From contig QXWX01000085.1 in NCBI GenBank assembly GCA_009911175.1, positions 1-29,380 on the forward strand: DNA of 29,380 bases, in the 5' to 3' direction. The DNA is from Lachnospiraceae bacterium. Lineage in GTDB: Bacteria > Bacillota_A > Clostridia > Lachnospirales > Lachnospiraceae. This document shows positions 8,241 through 16,748 of this stretch, one piece after another; the stretch's first letter is position 1; every line of letters starts with the position of its first letter. The notes under the pieces were generated by a model. The model searched no databases and was not told the origin of the DNA. It saw only the letters and a list, made by a program, of their open reading frames with translations. The translations under genes and the position numbers were made by a program.

Positions 8241-8534
8241 GGGGCTGGGAGAAAGATCCTCGAATGCGACAAGGATAAAGACGGAAATTGGTATTTTACA
8301 TTAGATAGTTTTTCACCGGTAGCAATTATCAAAGTGATGTCTGATAGGAAACCAACCATACTTCCCTCAGAGCCAACAAAACCCTCAAAGCCAGGAACAG
8401 GCGGAAGCAGCTCCAGCTCTTCAACAATAAAGAATCCCGGTTCTTCGACACAACAGGAAATGACAACGCAGCTAGGAACCACGGAACAATCAGGGACTAC
8501 AGTGCAGCTCAGTTCTTCAGAAAAGACATCTCCG
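8241..8534 (+). pseudogene. C-terminal remnant of a cell-surface protein
   Basis: An open frame after TAA 8238 encodes GNWYFTLDSFSPVAIIKVMS and then a long Ser/Thr/Pro/Gly linker (SEPTKPSKPGTGGSSSSSST, then QEMTTQLGTTEQSGTT). The first block matches the 'xxxTFxxxSFSPxxI' end of secreted Clostridial surface proteins just before their wall linker. The expected SPKTG sorting motif is represented only by SPKAAG, with no hydrophobic segment after it. The 5' part is missing and no start is visible. The frame runs into the shared terminator. Confidence 0.6.
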
Positions 8535-8588
8535 AAAGCGGCAGGACGGACCTTTTCCTTGATGGGGAGGGGGCTCTGCCGCTTTTTA
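8535..8588. terminator. bidirectional intrinsic terminator
   Basis: AAAGCGGCAG (8535-8544) pairs perfectly with CTGCCGCTTT (8576-8585), followed by TT. The loop contains a second pairing of pyrimidines with a G-run. On the plus strand it ends transcription from the exporter/remnant side. On the minus strand it begins 12 bases after the stop of the AAA-ATPase gene. Confidence 0.75.
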
Positions 8589-8599
8589 TTCCGACATTC

Positions 8600-10183
8600 C
8601 TATCCAAAACCTTGCTTTTCGATCACGCAGGAATGTACCTTCGTTTTTTCATGATAATTCACGCCCACCAGGATTAGCTCGCTACCGAACCCTTCCAGCA
8701 CGGCTGGATAATTCCGATCCCTGATCTGCGCAATGGCGCCTGACGCAGTTTTATTCCATTTCAGCTCAATGAGCAGAGCGGGCAGGGCGGAACGCCGTTT
8801 CGGAAGAAATACGATGTCTGCGCATCCATGCCCGGAGGGCAGTTCTTCTATCTTGGCATACTGATCCATACAAGTAATATAGGCATACCTTACTACAGCC
8901 CGTAATGCCTGTTCATTGTTATAAAACTGGGGCGCGTAATTCGAATCGTGGATCCTTGCGATCGCCTCTGCTACCCCGTCAGCATCCCCCTGTATGGTTT
9001 TTTCGAGAAGGAGGTCGGATTCACGGATCAGGCGGTGCAGCTCCCGGTGCTTCCCCTTGCGGAGAATCTGATGAAACTCAAGCCGCACCTCTTTATTTGG
9101 AATCCGGACTATTCCTGTTCCCTGCTCTTCCTCGCGGTATGCCAGGTATCCAAGATGGATCAAGAGCGTCAATACGTCATCCTTCCCCTTAAACGTCTGG
9201 AATTCATTTTCAAAGCCGTCTACGTCAACCTCGATCTCTTCTCCGCTGACCAGCTTCGCAATCTCCCCCTGAAGCCCTTCCTCATCCATATCAATATAGG
9301 TCAGAAGCGCTTCCGCCGCAGAAGTTTTTTTCCAATAGGATTTAAATTTTCCGCTCTGCAGGGCGCTCATAATGGAATAGGGATTGTATATGGAATGAAC
9401 CTCGTCGAAGCAGTATCCGTCGTACCAGCTTTTTGCCTCGTCAAAGCTCATATGATAAGTCTCGCATAATGTCCGCACCTCTGCCTCCGTAAAACCGGTA
9501 AACGCGGCGTATTTGCCCGGATCAAGGACAGAAAATTCCTGGAAGTCGGAGATTGCGGACTGGGAGCCGTCCTTTTTGATCGGCAGGATCCCTGTCATGT
9601 AAGCGGCGGCAATGATCTGCGAAGTCGCTCCGCTGTTTTTAAATAATGTCCGCAGAAATTCCAGATAGTTCTGCTGTGCCTGCGGACCGCATCCGGCTTC
9701 CCTGATCGGCGCGTCCCATTCATCAATGATCACGATGAACCTTCGTCCCGCCAGAGCCACGGCATTGACCAGGGTTGAAACAAAGCCCTCCTCCTCTTTC
9801 AGATTTGGATAAGCGGTTGAAAGCTCGCGGATGATATTTCGTTTCACAAATGGCACAATGTCCCCGACGGATGCCTCCCCGATCACACCGGTCATGTCCA
9901 GGTAAATGACATCGTATCGGTTGAGGTGTTCCATATACTGCGGATCCCGGGCTATGGAAAGGTCGTCAAACAGTGCGGCCGAGTCGCAGGTTTTGTCATA
10001 ATACGCACAGAGCATCTGGGCGGCAAAGGATTTCCCGAATCGCCGGGGCCTGCTGACGCAGGTCAGCTTATGGGTGGTTCCGATGGTCTGGTTGATCAGG
10101 CTGATCATACCGGATTTATCTACATATGAAGTTTTTCGGATCGCTTCAAATCCACTGTTGCCTGGGTTCAGGTAAGTTCCCAT
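8600..10183 (-). CDS. AAA-ATPase-like protein with C-terminal PDDEXK nuclease-like domain
   Basis: The 527-residue product has the architecture of PF09820 (AAA-ATPase-like) plus PF08011 (PDDEXK_9), common in gut Clostridia and Bacteroidetes. The N-terminal YLNPGNSGF...SYVDKSG block is diagnostic. Walker A is SRPRRFGKS with Lys51; Walker B is FIVIIDEWD with Asp154/Glu155. The C-terminal nuclease-like core shows ADIVFLP and, about 15 residues on, LIELKWNK, giving the D and ExK residues. The start is ATG 10183, seven bases after GGAGGT; an in-frame ATG at 10222 lacks a ribosome site. Function is not established for the family; defence or mobile-element roles are guesses. Confidence 0.88.
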   Translation of the reverse strand: MGTYLNPGNSGFEAIRKTSYVDKSGMISLINQTIGTTHKLTCVSRPRRFGKSFAAQMLCAYYDKTCDSAALFDDLSIARDPQYMEHLNRYDVIYLDMTGVIGEASVGDIVPFVKRNIIRELSTAYPNLKEEEGFVSTLVNAVALAGRRFIVIIDEWDAPIREAGCGPQAQQNYLEFLRTLFKNSGATSQIIAAAYMTGILPIKKDGSQSAISDFQEFSVLDPGKYAAFTGFTEAEVRTLCETYHMSFDEAKSWYDGYCFDEVHSIYNPYSIMSALQSGKFKSYWKKTSAAEALLTYIDMDEEGLQGEIAKLVSGEEIEVDVDGFENEFQTFKGKDDVLTLLIHLGYLAYREEEQGTGIVRIPNKEVRLEFHQILRKGKHRELHRLIRESDLLLEKTIQGDADGVAEAIARIHDSNYAPQFYNNEQALRAVVRYAYITCMDQYAKIEELPSGHGCADIVFLPKRRSALPALLIELKWNKTASGAIAQIRDRNYPAVLEGFGSELILVGVNYHEKTKVHSCVIEKQGFG

Positions 10184-10460
10184 TCCATATACCTCCATAT
10201 ATGTAACCAATTTGCGCAGCAAATTGATTGCCTACTTGCCCGCCATCCGCAAAGCAGATTTCTAATGCGGGCAATTCCCATATTGTTTTTTGATACGATA
10301 CTTTACACTACCATTCACATCTGCTCATTACTCTCGCAGATACACCGCAATCCCATGAAAATTGACTTCGTTAATGGGGATTGCTATTGCAGTCTATACG
10401 TTGTCATTCATATTTTACCAGATTTCTGCTTTCTTTGATACCCTGACCTGGATCTGGGTA
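10184..10460 (-). promoter_or_regulatory. palindrome-rich leader of the AAA-ATPase gene
   Basis: The region holds a series of hairpins: AATTTGC/GCAAATT (10209-10225, 3-base loop), TTGCCCGC/GCGGGCAA (10236-10274), ATCTGC/GCAGAT (about 10319-10341) and GCAATCCCAT/ATGGGGATTGC (10347-10384, one bulge). An extended -10, TG-G-TAAAAT, lies on the minus strand at about 10412-10420, upstream of them all. The transcript would start near 10405, giving a leader of about 220 bases made mostly of stems. No ORF is present. Confidence 0.45.
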
Positions 10461-10492
10461 AGCTGGAAATGTACGCTATAAAATTTCCAGCT
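10461..10492. other. stem-loop downstream of the YesN-type gene
   Basis: AGCTGGAAAT (10461-10470) and ATTTCCAGCT (10483-10492) form a perfect 10-base-pair stem with a 12-base loop, 17 bases past the response-regulator stop. No T-tract follows on the minus strand. It may act as a weak terminator or as a 3'-end stabiliser. Confidence 0.5.
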
Positions 10493-10508
10493 GTGCGGTT
10501 GGATGATC

Positions 10509-11273
10509 CTACATCCCCATATTCCTGCCCCGAAATTCGCTGGGCTGCATCCCCGTATAGCTTTTGAAGACCCTGCTGAAATAAAACCCATCCTTATATC
10601 CGACCAGCTCCCCGATCTTCTGGATTTCCATACCCGGCTCGTGGATCAGGAGCCGTTTGGCCTCGTTCATACGAAGCTTTGTCAGGTATTTTGAGGGGGT
10701 CTCGCCAGCATATTTTTTAAAAATTTTCCCCAGATATTCCGGGGTAAAACCAAACTTTTCTCCAAGCTCCTGAAAGGAGATCTCCTGCTGGTAATTTTCC
10801 AGAAGATACTGCTGGATCAGCTGGCTGAGCGCCTCCGGGCTCAGGGAAGTATGCTTCGTGTTGTAAATGCCCAGCCTGCCGGATTCATTTTCCAGCTTGA
10901 TCAGGAGCTTACGGATGGATTCGGACAGCGTATCCCGGGACACGGGCTTGAGCAGATAATCCTCTACAGAATACCGGATCGCTTTCTGGGCATAGCTGAA
11001 ATCATCGTAGCCGCTCAAAATAATAACCTTGGTGCCGGGATGGTTGTCATATAAATATTTTACCACTTCCAGCCCGTCGCGCAAGGGCATGCGGATATCC
11101 GTAATGACCAGCTGGGGGCAGTATCTTTCGATCAGCTGAATGGCTTCCTCTCCGTTTGCGGCCTCGCCCGCTTTCTGTAAGGGCAGATCCAGAGCTTCCA
11201 GCTTCTTGACCAGATTTCTTCGGATCAGGCTTTCGTCCTCCGCGATTACATAATTGTATTTTACGTTTGACAT
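10509..11273 (-). CDS. AraC-type response regulator (YesN-like, short form)
   Basis: The 254-residue protein has a receiver domain (about 6-122; acidic AEDE near 11-14, phosphoacceptor Asp59 in LVITDIRMP, Lys in YLLKPVS) and a C-terminal double helix-turn-helix of AraC type (about 150-250; FGFTPEYLGKIFKKYAGETP, then IGELVGYKDGFYFSRVFKSY). ATG 11273 follows GGGAGGAAA; an in-frame ATG at 11303 does not. YesN proteins are often about 500 residues; this one lacks the long middle region. The kinase gene lies 108 bases upstream in the same direction. The pair most likely activates the divergent sugar importer. Confidence 0.92.
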   Translation of the reverse strand: MSNVKYNYVIAEDESLIRRNLVKKLEALDLPLQKAGEAANGEEAIQLIERYCPQLVITDIRMPLRDGLEVVKYLYDNHPGTKVIILSGYDDFSYAQKAIRYSVEDYLLKPVSRDTLSESIRKLLIKLENESGRLGIYNTKHTSLSPEALSQLIQQYLLENYQQEISFQELGEKFGFTPEYLGKIFKKYAGETPSKYLTKLRMNEAKRLLIHEPGMEIQKIGELVGYKDGFYFSRVFKSYTGMQPSEFRGRNMGM

Positions 11274-11381
11274 AATTTCCTCCCAATGGTATAGCCGATT
11301 CATTCATTGATATTCATCTTCGAAGCTGTTCCGAACAGCGGTCAGCAGCCGATCCGCCGAAAGGCAGCGCCTGTCAGAGAT

Positions 11382-13280
11382 TTACAGGCATTCTTCCGGT
11401 TCATCCGCCGATTCAGGGAGCGCGATCCCTTTCTTTGGATGGATATTGCCGCCCAGAATGAAACGGGTGTATGCTCCTTCCCGATTTTCAATGCAAAAAA
11501 CTGCGTCCTTCCCATACAGCAGGCGGAGCCGCAGATATACATTTTTCAGTCCCATTCCGCCGATCTTCATGGACTTTAACTCATCATTCAGATCCAGATT
11601 TTTATAGAGCCGCAGAAGCTCCTGCTTCTTTTCATCGGTCATGGTCCCCACGTTATCCTCAATCGTAAGCTTCCAGTGCTCCCCGTCCAACCGGGCCGCG
11701 ATGGACAATTTCCAGGGCGGGCGGCATACAAACGCGTATTTAAACGCGTTTTCCAGAACAGGCTGGGCGATCAGCTTGGGAACAGGGACCTCCCGAACCA
11801 CATCCGGTACATCGAAGGTGTATTCCAGCTCTTCCGTGAAACGAAGCTGCATGCATTCCAGATAGGACCTGGATTTTTCCAGCTCCTTCCCCAGGGGGAC
11901 AATCATTTCGCCGGAAGCGGAGATGTACCGGAAGTGGATGCACAGCGCTTCGCAGATCTTTACGATATCGTCATTCATGTCCTCTTCCGCCATGGCGCTG
12001 ATGTTGGTCAGGCTGTTATACAGAAAATGCGGATTGATCAGGGATTGGGTCGCCTGCAGCTTGGCCCGTGTCTCCTCGTTGCGCAGAAGCAGGACTTCCC
12101 GGGATGTGGAGCGCAGTTTATCGTACATGCCGCGGACCGAATTGCACAGGATGGAAAGCTCCCGGATGCTGCTGTCGGCGGAGGTCAGGTTGACCTTCTT
12201 TTCATCCAGCACACGGTCGATGGTGATCTTCTTGGTGGCAGCCGTCAGCTTCTGCAGAGGGACTGTAAACCTTCTGGAAATGTAGAAGCAGATCAGCAGC
12301 GTGAGCAGGATGGACAGCGCGGAGATTCTCAAAAACATTTTCTGAAAAGCCTCCAGGGACCGGTAGATGGAGGACTCCGACTGCAGGAGAACCACGTTCC
12401 AGCCATATTTCACCATGGTCTCACAGGTTGCCAGCATATTTTGGCCGCTGCTGTTTTTTATGATCTGGCTGATTCCGTCCGTGATTTCATTTTTTTCGAT
12501 CAGGTTATGATAGGATTCGGAGCCGTACATGTCAAATGCCGTGTAGGGGTAAACCAGCTCCTTTCGGGAATTGTAGATCTGTACCCGGATGTCCGGGTTG
12601 CTGTCCTCTAACTGGGAGGCCAGGACAAAGATCTTCCCGCAGTCCTGGGCGACCTCCGCGATTCCTTCCGGAGCGCCGTCCCGATTCAGAAAAAGCCGGA
12701 TCAGAGAAATAAACTTCTGGGAATTACGGTTCTTTCCGGTGGCGGGCAGATCCTTCCGGGTTTTGGGCTCGCTGATATATTTGAAGCCGTTCAGTTCCAT
12801 GACCTCATCATACCAGGCCAGAGATTCCAGATCTGCTCTGGAGGTGGACATCCAGTACCCGGATTCCACGCAGGAGCCATCCATGTCATAGAGCCGGATA
12901 TACGAGGCCGACTGATACGCGCCGATCATGGCGGTCACGATATCGTGGATGACCTCTGCGCTCTGGCGGGAGGAAACGATCTCGGCCTGGTCTTTACCAG
13001 TCCTCTGAAATGCGCTGGAAAATTCCCGGAAATTTGTCTTGACCATGTTGGAATATACGATATTCATGGAAATGGTGGAAAGGCTGTCCAACTGCACTTC
13101 AACGGAATTTGTGATGGAGGCGCACATATTTTCCAGGCTGCGCTTCGATTCTTCCAGTGTATTTTCCCGGTAATGGGAATAGGTATATGTAAAAAAAATC
13201 CCCAGCAGCACCAGGATAAAAGAGCCATATATAACAAAAAGATAGAGTGTCTGTGAATAATGTCTGGTGATTTTTTTCAT
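11382..13280 (-). CDS. YesM-type sensor histidine kinase
   Basis: The 632-residue membrane kinase has TM1 at about 11-32, a large external sensor domain (about 35-320, Cache-like), TM2 at about 325-347, HAMP, then the His_kinase family box QATQSLINPHFLYNSLTNIS with phospho-accepting His near 425, and an HATPase domain (VLENAFKYAF N box; GGMGLKNVYLRLRLLYG). The G1 box reads EDNVGTM instead of the usual DNGxGM, an odd spacing. The start is ATG 13280 with GGGGGCGGC upstream; an in-frame ATG at 13313 overlaps the promoter -10. YesM kinases sense extracytoplasmic sugars, often through an importer lipoprotein. Confidence 0.93.
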   Translation of the reverse strand: MKKITRHYSQTLYLFVIYGSFILVLLGIFFTYTYSHYRENTLEESKRSLENMCASITNSVEVQLDSLSTISMNIVYSNMVKTNFREFSSAFQRTGKDQAEIVSSRQSAEVIHDIVTAMIGAYQSASYIRLYDMDGSCVESGYWMSTSRADLESLAWYDEVMELNGFKYISEPKTRKDLPATGKNRNSQKFISLIRLFLNRDGAPEGIAEVAQDCGKIFVLASQLEDSNPDIRVQIYNSRKELVYPYTAFDMYGSESYHNLIEKNEITDGISQIIKNSSGQNMLATCETMVKYGWNVVLLQSESSIYRSLEAFQKMFLRISALSILLTLLICFYISRRFTVPLQKLTAATKKITIDRVLDEKKVNLTSADSSIRELSILCNSVRGMYDKLRSTSREVLLLRNEETRAKLQATQSLINPHFLYNSLTNISAMAEEDMNDDIVKICEALCIHFRYISASGEMIVPLGKELEKSRSYLECMQLRFTEELEYTFDVPDVVREVPVPKLIAQPVLENAFKYAFVCRPPWKLSIAARLDGEHWKLTIEDNVGTMTDEKKQELLRLYKNLDLNDELKSMKIGGMGLKNVYLRLRLLYGKDAVFCIENREGAYTRFILGGNIHPKKGIALPESADEPEECL

Positions 13281-13304
13281 AACTGCCGCCCCCTTACGAA
13301 AAAA

Positions 13305-13333
13305 ATTATACAAGATAGTTCAAAATAATGCAA
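13305..13333 (-). promoter_or_regulatory. sigma-A promoter of the YesM/YesN operon
   Basis: On the minus strand TTGCAT (13333-13328) and TATAAT (13310-13305) are separated by exactly 17 bases. Transcription would start near 13298, about 18 bases before the kinase ATG. This also rules out the longer start at 13313. Confidence 0.7.
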
Positions 13334-13354
13334 CCGCCTGTTTGGTTTTGTCCA

Positions 13355-13383
13355 TTGTGCCTATCTCACTCTTGTGTTAGCAT
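13355..13383 (+). promoter_or_regulatory. candidate promoter of the sugar importer operon
   Basis: TTGTGC (13355-13360), a 17-base spacer and TAGCAT (13378-13383) preceded by TG one base before (extended -10). It is weaker than the divergent promoter, as expected for an activator-dependent operon. Confidence 0.4.
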
Positions 13384-13404
13384 AAAAATATACAAAAAAC
13401 CTTG

Positions 13405-13418
13405 TTTTATCGATAAAA
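13405..13418. promoter_or_regulatory. perfect 14-bp palindrome between the divergent operons
   Basis: TTTTATCGATAAAA is a perfect palindrome about 92 bases before the lipoprotein gene, downstream of the candidate plus-strand promoter. It could be an operator for a dimeric regulator. It does not match the cre consensus. Confidence 0.4.
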
Positions 13419-13509
13419 TACCAGGCAAATGTTATAAAAACAGACAAAAAACGCATGCAAGCATTCTATCTACTGGGCAGATTGGTTACATGTAAGAGAG
13501 GAAAAGAAT

Positions 13510-14844
13510 ATGAAAAATAATGTGATGAAAAAAGTGTTTGGTCTTTCTATGGCTGCGGTTTTGACAGCCGGATTGCTGGCGGGCTGCGGCTCCGACGGCA
13601 GTGACGGAGATGGAGGCGGAGGGGAAGCCTCCGGGGGAAAGGGTGTCACTCTGACCTTCGGCAGCCACCAGAGCGGGCTGCCCACGTCGGGGATCGTGCA
13701 GGATCTGGCAAAGGAATTTGAGGAAGAGACGGGGATCAAAGTTGATTTTCAGATTTCCCCGGACGCGCAGTGGAGAGACCTGATCAAGGTGAAGCTGGAT
13801 TCCGGCGAAGCGCCTGACATCATCTGTGTGGATACGCCCATCGGCCTGGCATCCAGTATCCATATGGACCAGTACTGCGTCGAGCTGACAGACCAGGACT
13901 GGACCAGCCGGATGGAGGACAGCGCGCGCTCCGCGGTTTCCGCCAACGACAAGGTATACGGGATCACTTTTCCCGGCGCGAAGATGTATTTCTATCTGTA
14001 TAACAAACAGATCTTTGACGAATTGAAGCTGGATATCCCGACCACCTATGATGAATTGAAGGATATCTGCCAGAAGATGCTGGATGCGGGCTATACGCCG
14101 ATCTATGAGGCGACCACCAACGGATGGCATCAGGTGCTCCCGCTGTTCGAGACAGGCGGGCTCTGGCTGGAGGATGACCCGGATATCTATGATAAGTTGA
14201 ATGCCAATGAGGTCGAGCTGGAATCTATCCCGCATCTGCTGACCATCATCGAGCAGCTGGACGAGTGCGCGAAGGCAGGGTATTTCGGGGCGGATTACCT
14301 GAGCAATACGATGGAAAATGCGAAGGGCGCGATGGCATCAGGAGAATACGGCATGATCATCAATGAGATGGGCTTCCGGGGGGAAGTGGAAGCGGATTAT
14401 CCTGACTTCAAGGCGACGGAGGAAATGGGCGCCTTCGTAATGCCCTGGGGAGACAACCAGGTGATTGGCGTCAATCCGGCGAGCAATGCTTATTTTATCA
14501 ATAAAGAGAGCAAGTACACGGAAGAGGCAAAGCAGTTCTTTGAATTTCTGGCAAGGCCGGAAAATCTTGAGAAGCGCCTGGCCGGGCAGCCGGAGCTGAA
14601 CGCACTCTGCTGGCCGGAGGTAGATACGAAATATACGGAGGAGGATCAGGCGTTTATTGATTCCCTGGAAAAGGCAAATGTCGTGCAGACTTCTGTAAAC
14701 TATATCGACAGTCAGTGGATGGATGTAGGAAAGGATCTGGAAGCGATGTACACGGGCGCCATGACTCCTAAGGATGTGGTGGACACGATCGCCAAGAGGC
14801 GGAACGAGCAGGCCAAGCTGCAGAGGGATCCGGGCTGGGAGTAG
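13510..14844 (+). CDS. sugar ABC transporter substrate-binding lipoprotein
   Basis: The 444-residue protein begins with a lipoprotein signal peptide: basic MKNNVMKK, a hydrophobic stretch, and lipobox LLAGC with Cys26, then a Gly/Asp/Ser-rich tether. The mature part has family-1 solute-binding features: LTFGSHQSG strand, LAKEFEEETGIKVDF, the KLDSGEAPDIICVD loop, a hinge near YLYNKQIFDELKLDIPTTYD and an ASGEYGMIINEMG block. The start at ATG 13510 follows GAGAGGAAAAG. It heads an operon with two permeases and probably delivers an oligosaccharide. The downstream GH31 enzyme suggests an alpha-xyloside or alpha-glucoside. Confidence 0.93.
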   Translation: MKNNVMKKVFGLSMAAVLTAGLLAGCGSDGSDGDGGGGEASGGKGVTLTFGSHQSGLPTSGIVQDLAKEFEEETGIKVDFQISPDAQWRDLIKVKLDSGEAPDIICVDTPIGLASSIHMDQYCVELTDQDWTSRMEDSARSAVSANDKVYGITFPGAKMYFYLYNKQIFDELKLDIPTTYDELKDICQKMLDAGYTPIYEATTNGWHQVLPLFETGGLWLEDDPDIYDKLNANEVELESIPHLLTIIEQLDECAKAGYFGADYLSNTMENAKGAMASGEYGMIINEMGFRGEVEADYPDFKATEEMGAFVMPWGDNQVIGVNPASNAYFINKESKYTEEAKQFFEFLARPENLEKRLAGQPELNALCWPEVDTKYTEEDQAFIDSLEKANVVQTSVNYIDSQWMDVGKDLEAMYTGAMTPKDVVDTIAKRRNEQAKLQRDPGWE

Positions 14845-14866
14845 AGAAAGCGGCCTCCTCATCAAA

Positions 14867-14891
14867 GGATAGCGCATTTACTGCGCTATCC
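14867..14891 (+). other. intercistronic stem-loop after the lipoprotein gene
   Basis: GGATAGCGCA (14867-14876) and TGCGCTATCC (14882-14891) form a perfect 10-base-pair stem with a 5-base loop and no T-tract. In binding-protein-dependent importers such a stem between the lipoprotein and permease genes often protects the upstream mRNA and gives an excess of binding protein. That role is inferred from position. Confidence 0.65.
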
Positions 14892-14931
14892 GTACGAAAA
14901 ACGGGCCAAAACTCTGGAAGGAGAGTAACAT

Positions 14932-15804
14932 ATGAACAGAAAAAAATTATATCCCTGGCATTTTGCCAGCGGGGCGGCGCTCCTGTTTTTCCTGCTGTGT
15001 TTTCTGCCGGGCATCATAGGAATTGCCTATTCATTTACGGATTGGAATAATTTTACCAATGAGATCCGCTTTGTGGGGTTGGATAACTATAAACGGATTT
15101 TCGAGGGGAACTCGGAATATGTGCTGTATATCAAAAATACACTGGTATTCACGGTCTTTACCACCATTGCGAAAACGGTTGTGGGACTGGCCCTTGCGTT
15201 ATTGCTGACAAGACCGTTTATCAAAATGAAAAATCTTCAGCGCATGATCATCTTTTCGCCCCAGGTCATGTCCTACCTTGTAGTCGGCCTTGTGTTTAAG
15301 AGCATGCTGCATCCGACCACCGGATTTTTAAATAATTTCCTGGAGGATATCGGGCTGGGCTTTCTGGCGAAAAACTGGCTGACAGACTTAAACATCGTAT
15401 TCCCCACGGTCATGACTGTAGATACCTGGAAGGGCATGGGATATATCATGGTCGTCGTGATCGCCGGAATCATGTCGATTTCTCCGGAATATTATGAGGC
15501 GGCGAGCATTGACGGCGCAAACTTTTTCCAGCAGCTCAAAAGCATTACGATCCCGCTGCTCAAGCCGGTCCTGGTCAACGCGACCGTGCTGAACGTGACC
15601 TACGGCCTGCGGGTATTTGATATGGTTTACTCGCTGACCAACGGCGGCCCGGGAAATGCGACTGGCGTGATCAACACGGCGGTTTATAAAGAATTTTCCA
15701 AGGGCGACCTGGCGATGGGCACGACGCTGTCCAGTGTGTTGTTCTTTGTTGTACTGGCACTGCTGTATTTTATTATCAAGTCCATGGAAGATAAGGAGGT
15801 GTAG
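14932..15804 (+). CDS. sugar ABC transporter permease (UgpA/MalF type)
   Basis: The 290-residue membrane protein has about six hydrophobic segments, the first at about 12-34. The EAA loop that docks the ATPase reads EYYEAASIDGANFFQQLKSI (about 184-203), followed by TIPLLKP. ATG 14932 follows AAGGAGAG. The next permease starts 5 bases after the stop, so the two are cotranscribed and coupled. Confidence 0.94.
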   Translation: MNRKKLYPWHFASGAALLFFLLCFLPGIIGIAYSFTDWNNFTNEIRFVGLDNYKRIFEGNSEYVLYIKNTLVFTVFTTIAKTVVGLALALLLTRPFIKMKNLQRMIIFSPQVMSYLVVGLVFKSMLHPTTGFLNNFLEDIGLGFLAKNWLTDLNIVFPTVMTVDTWKGMGYIMVVVIAGIMSISPEYYEAASIDGANFFQQLKSITIPLLKPVLVNATVLNVTYGLRVFDMVYSLTNGGPGNATGVINTAVYKEFSKGDLAMGTTLSSVLFFVVLALLYFIIKSMEDKEV

Positions 15805-15809
15805 GGCGA

Positions 15810-16637
15810 ATGGGTAAAATAGGAAAAACAGCGGGACATATTGTTGGAAATATTGTTGCGATCTTTATCAGCCTTGTCGTCCTGATCCCTCTGGTGGTAC
15901 TGCTTTTAAATTCCTTTAAAACCTCCGCGGAGGCGGACAAGATGACGCTTTCCCTGCCCACGGAATGGGTGTTTGAAAATTATTCTATCGTCGTGGAACA
16001 GGGGAAACTGATCTCCTCATTTTTCAATGGGCTGTTGTATGCGGCAGGCAGCGTGGTGATCATCGTGGCTGTCGTGTCTCTGGCAGCTTTCGTGATCTCA
16101 AGAAATATGAAGGGTATCAACAGGTTCCTGTATTATTTCATTATTTCAGGAATCGCGATGCCGATCAATAACGTTTCTCTGATGAAGGTCATGCAGGCGC
16201 TTCATCTGATCAATACAAGGGGCGGGATCATTCTGCTGTACGCGGCGATCAATATCCCGCTGAGCCTGTTCCTTGCGTACGGGTTTATTGATACCATCCC
16301 GAGGGAAATTGATGAGGCGGCTGTCATTGACGGCTGTACACCGTGGCAGCTGTTTACGCAGGTGATCGCGCCGCTGCTCAAGCCGATCGTGTCCACGCTG
16401 TTTGTACTGGATTTTATGGCAATCTGGAATGACTTTACTATGCCGCTGTACTATCTGAACAACTCGCAGAAGTGGCCTATGACGCTGGCAGTGTATAATT
16501 TCTTCGGCGCGTTTCAAAATTCCTGGAACCTGGTGGCGGCGGATATCATGCTGACGCTGCTCCCAGTACTGATCGTGTTCGTGATGGGACAGAAGTATAT
16601 TGTCGGCGGGGTGTCGGCGGGTGCCGTGAAAGGATAA
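15810..16637 (+). CDS. sugar ABC transporter permease (UgpE/MalG type)
   Basis: The 275-residue protein has six hydrophobic segments and an EAA loop, EIDEAAVIDGCTPWQLFTQV (about 168-187), then IAPLLKP. Its GGAGGTG ribosome site overlaps the last codons of the first permease. It completes the membrane part of the importer. No ATPase gene follows: a terminator and then the glycosidase come next. The importer probably uses a shared MsmX/UgpC-type ATPase encoded elsewhere. Confidence 0.94.
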   Translation: MGKIGKTAGHIVGNIVAIFISLVVLIPLVVLLLNSFKTSAEADKMTLSLPTEWVFENYSIVVEQGKLISSFFNGLLYAAGSVVIIVAVVSLAAFVISRNMKGINRFLYYFIISGIAMPINNVSLMKVMQALHLINTRGGIILLYAAINIPLSLFLAYGFIDTIPREIDEAAVIDGCTPWQLFTQVIAPLLKPIVSTLFVLDFMAIWNDFTMPLYYLNNSQKWPMTLAVYNFFGAFQNSWNLVAADIMLTLLPVLIVFVMGQKYIVGGVSAGAVKG

Positions 16638-16659
16638 CTTTTCCGGAAGTGTTGCTGTA

Positions 16660-16686
16660 AACCCCACTTTTTACGGTGGGGTTCTT
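16660..16686 (+). terminator. hairpin terminator between importer and glycosidase
   Basis: AACCCCAC (16660-16667) pairs with GTGGGGTT (16676-16683) across an 8-base loop. The tail CTTGACATTTT is only moderately T-rich, so read-through into the glycosidase gene is likely. Confidence 0.6.
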
Positions 16687-16712
16687 GACATTTTGAATAA
16701 ACGATGTAATGT
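16685..16712 (+). promoter_or_regulatory. sigma-A promoter of the alpha-xylosidase gene
   Basis: A consensus TTGACA (16685-16690), a 16-base spacer and TAATGT (16707-16712) lie directly after the importer terminator and about 37 bases before ATG 16749. The enzyme can thus be made independently of the importer. Confidence 0.55.
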
Positions 16713-16748
16713 AATATTCAAGAATTGATAAGCAGGAGGATTTGATAA

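Noticed and set aside
11676..12611. 311-codon plus-strand ORF opposite the YesM-type kinase
   Set aside because: No ribosome site or family motif; the kinase on the other strand is complete.
13486..14235. 249-codon minus-strand ORF opposite the sugar-binding lipoprotein
   Set aside because: The plus-strand frame has a lipobox and family motifs; the antisense frame is a shadow of GC-rich codons.
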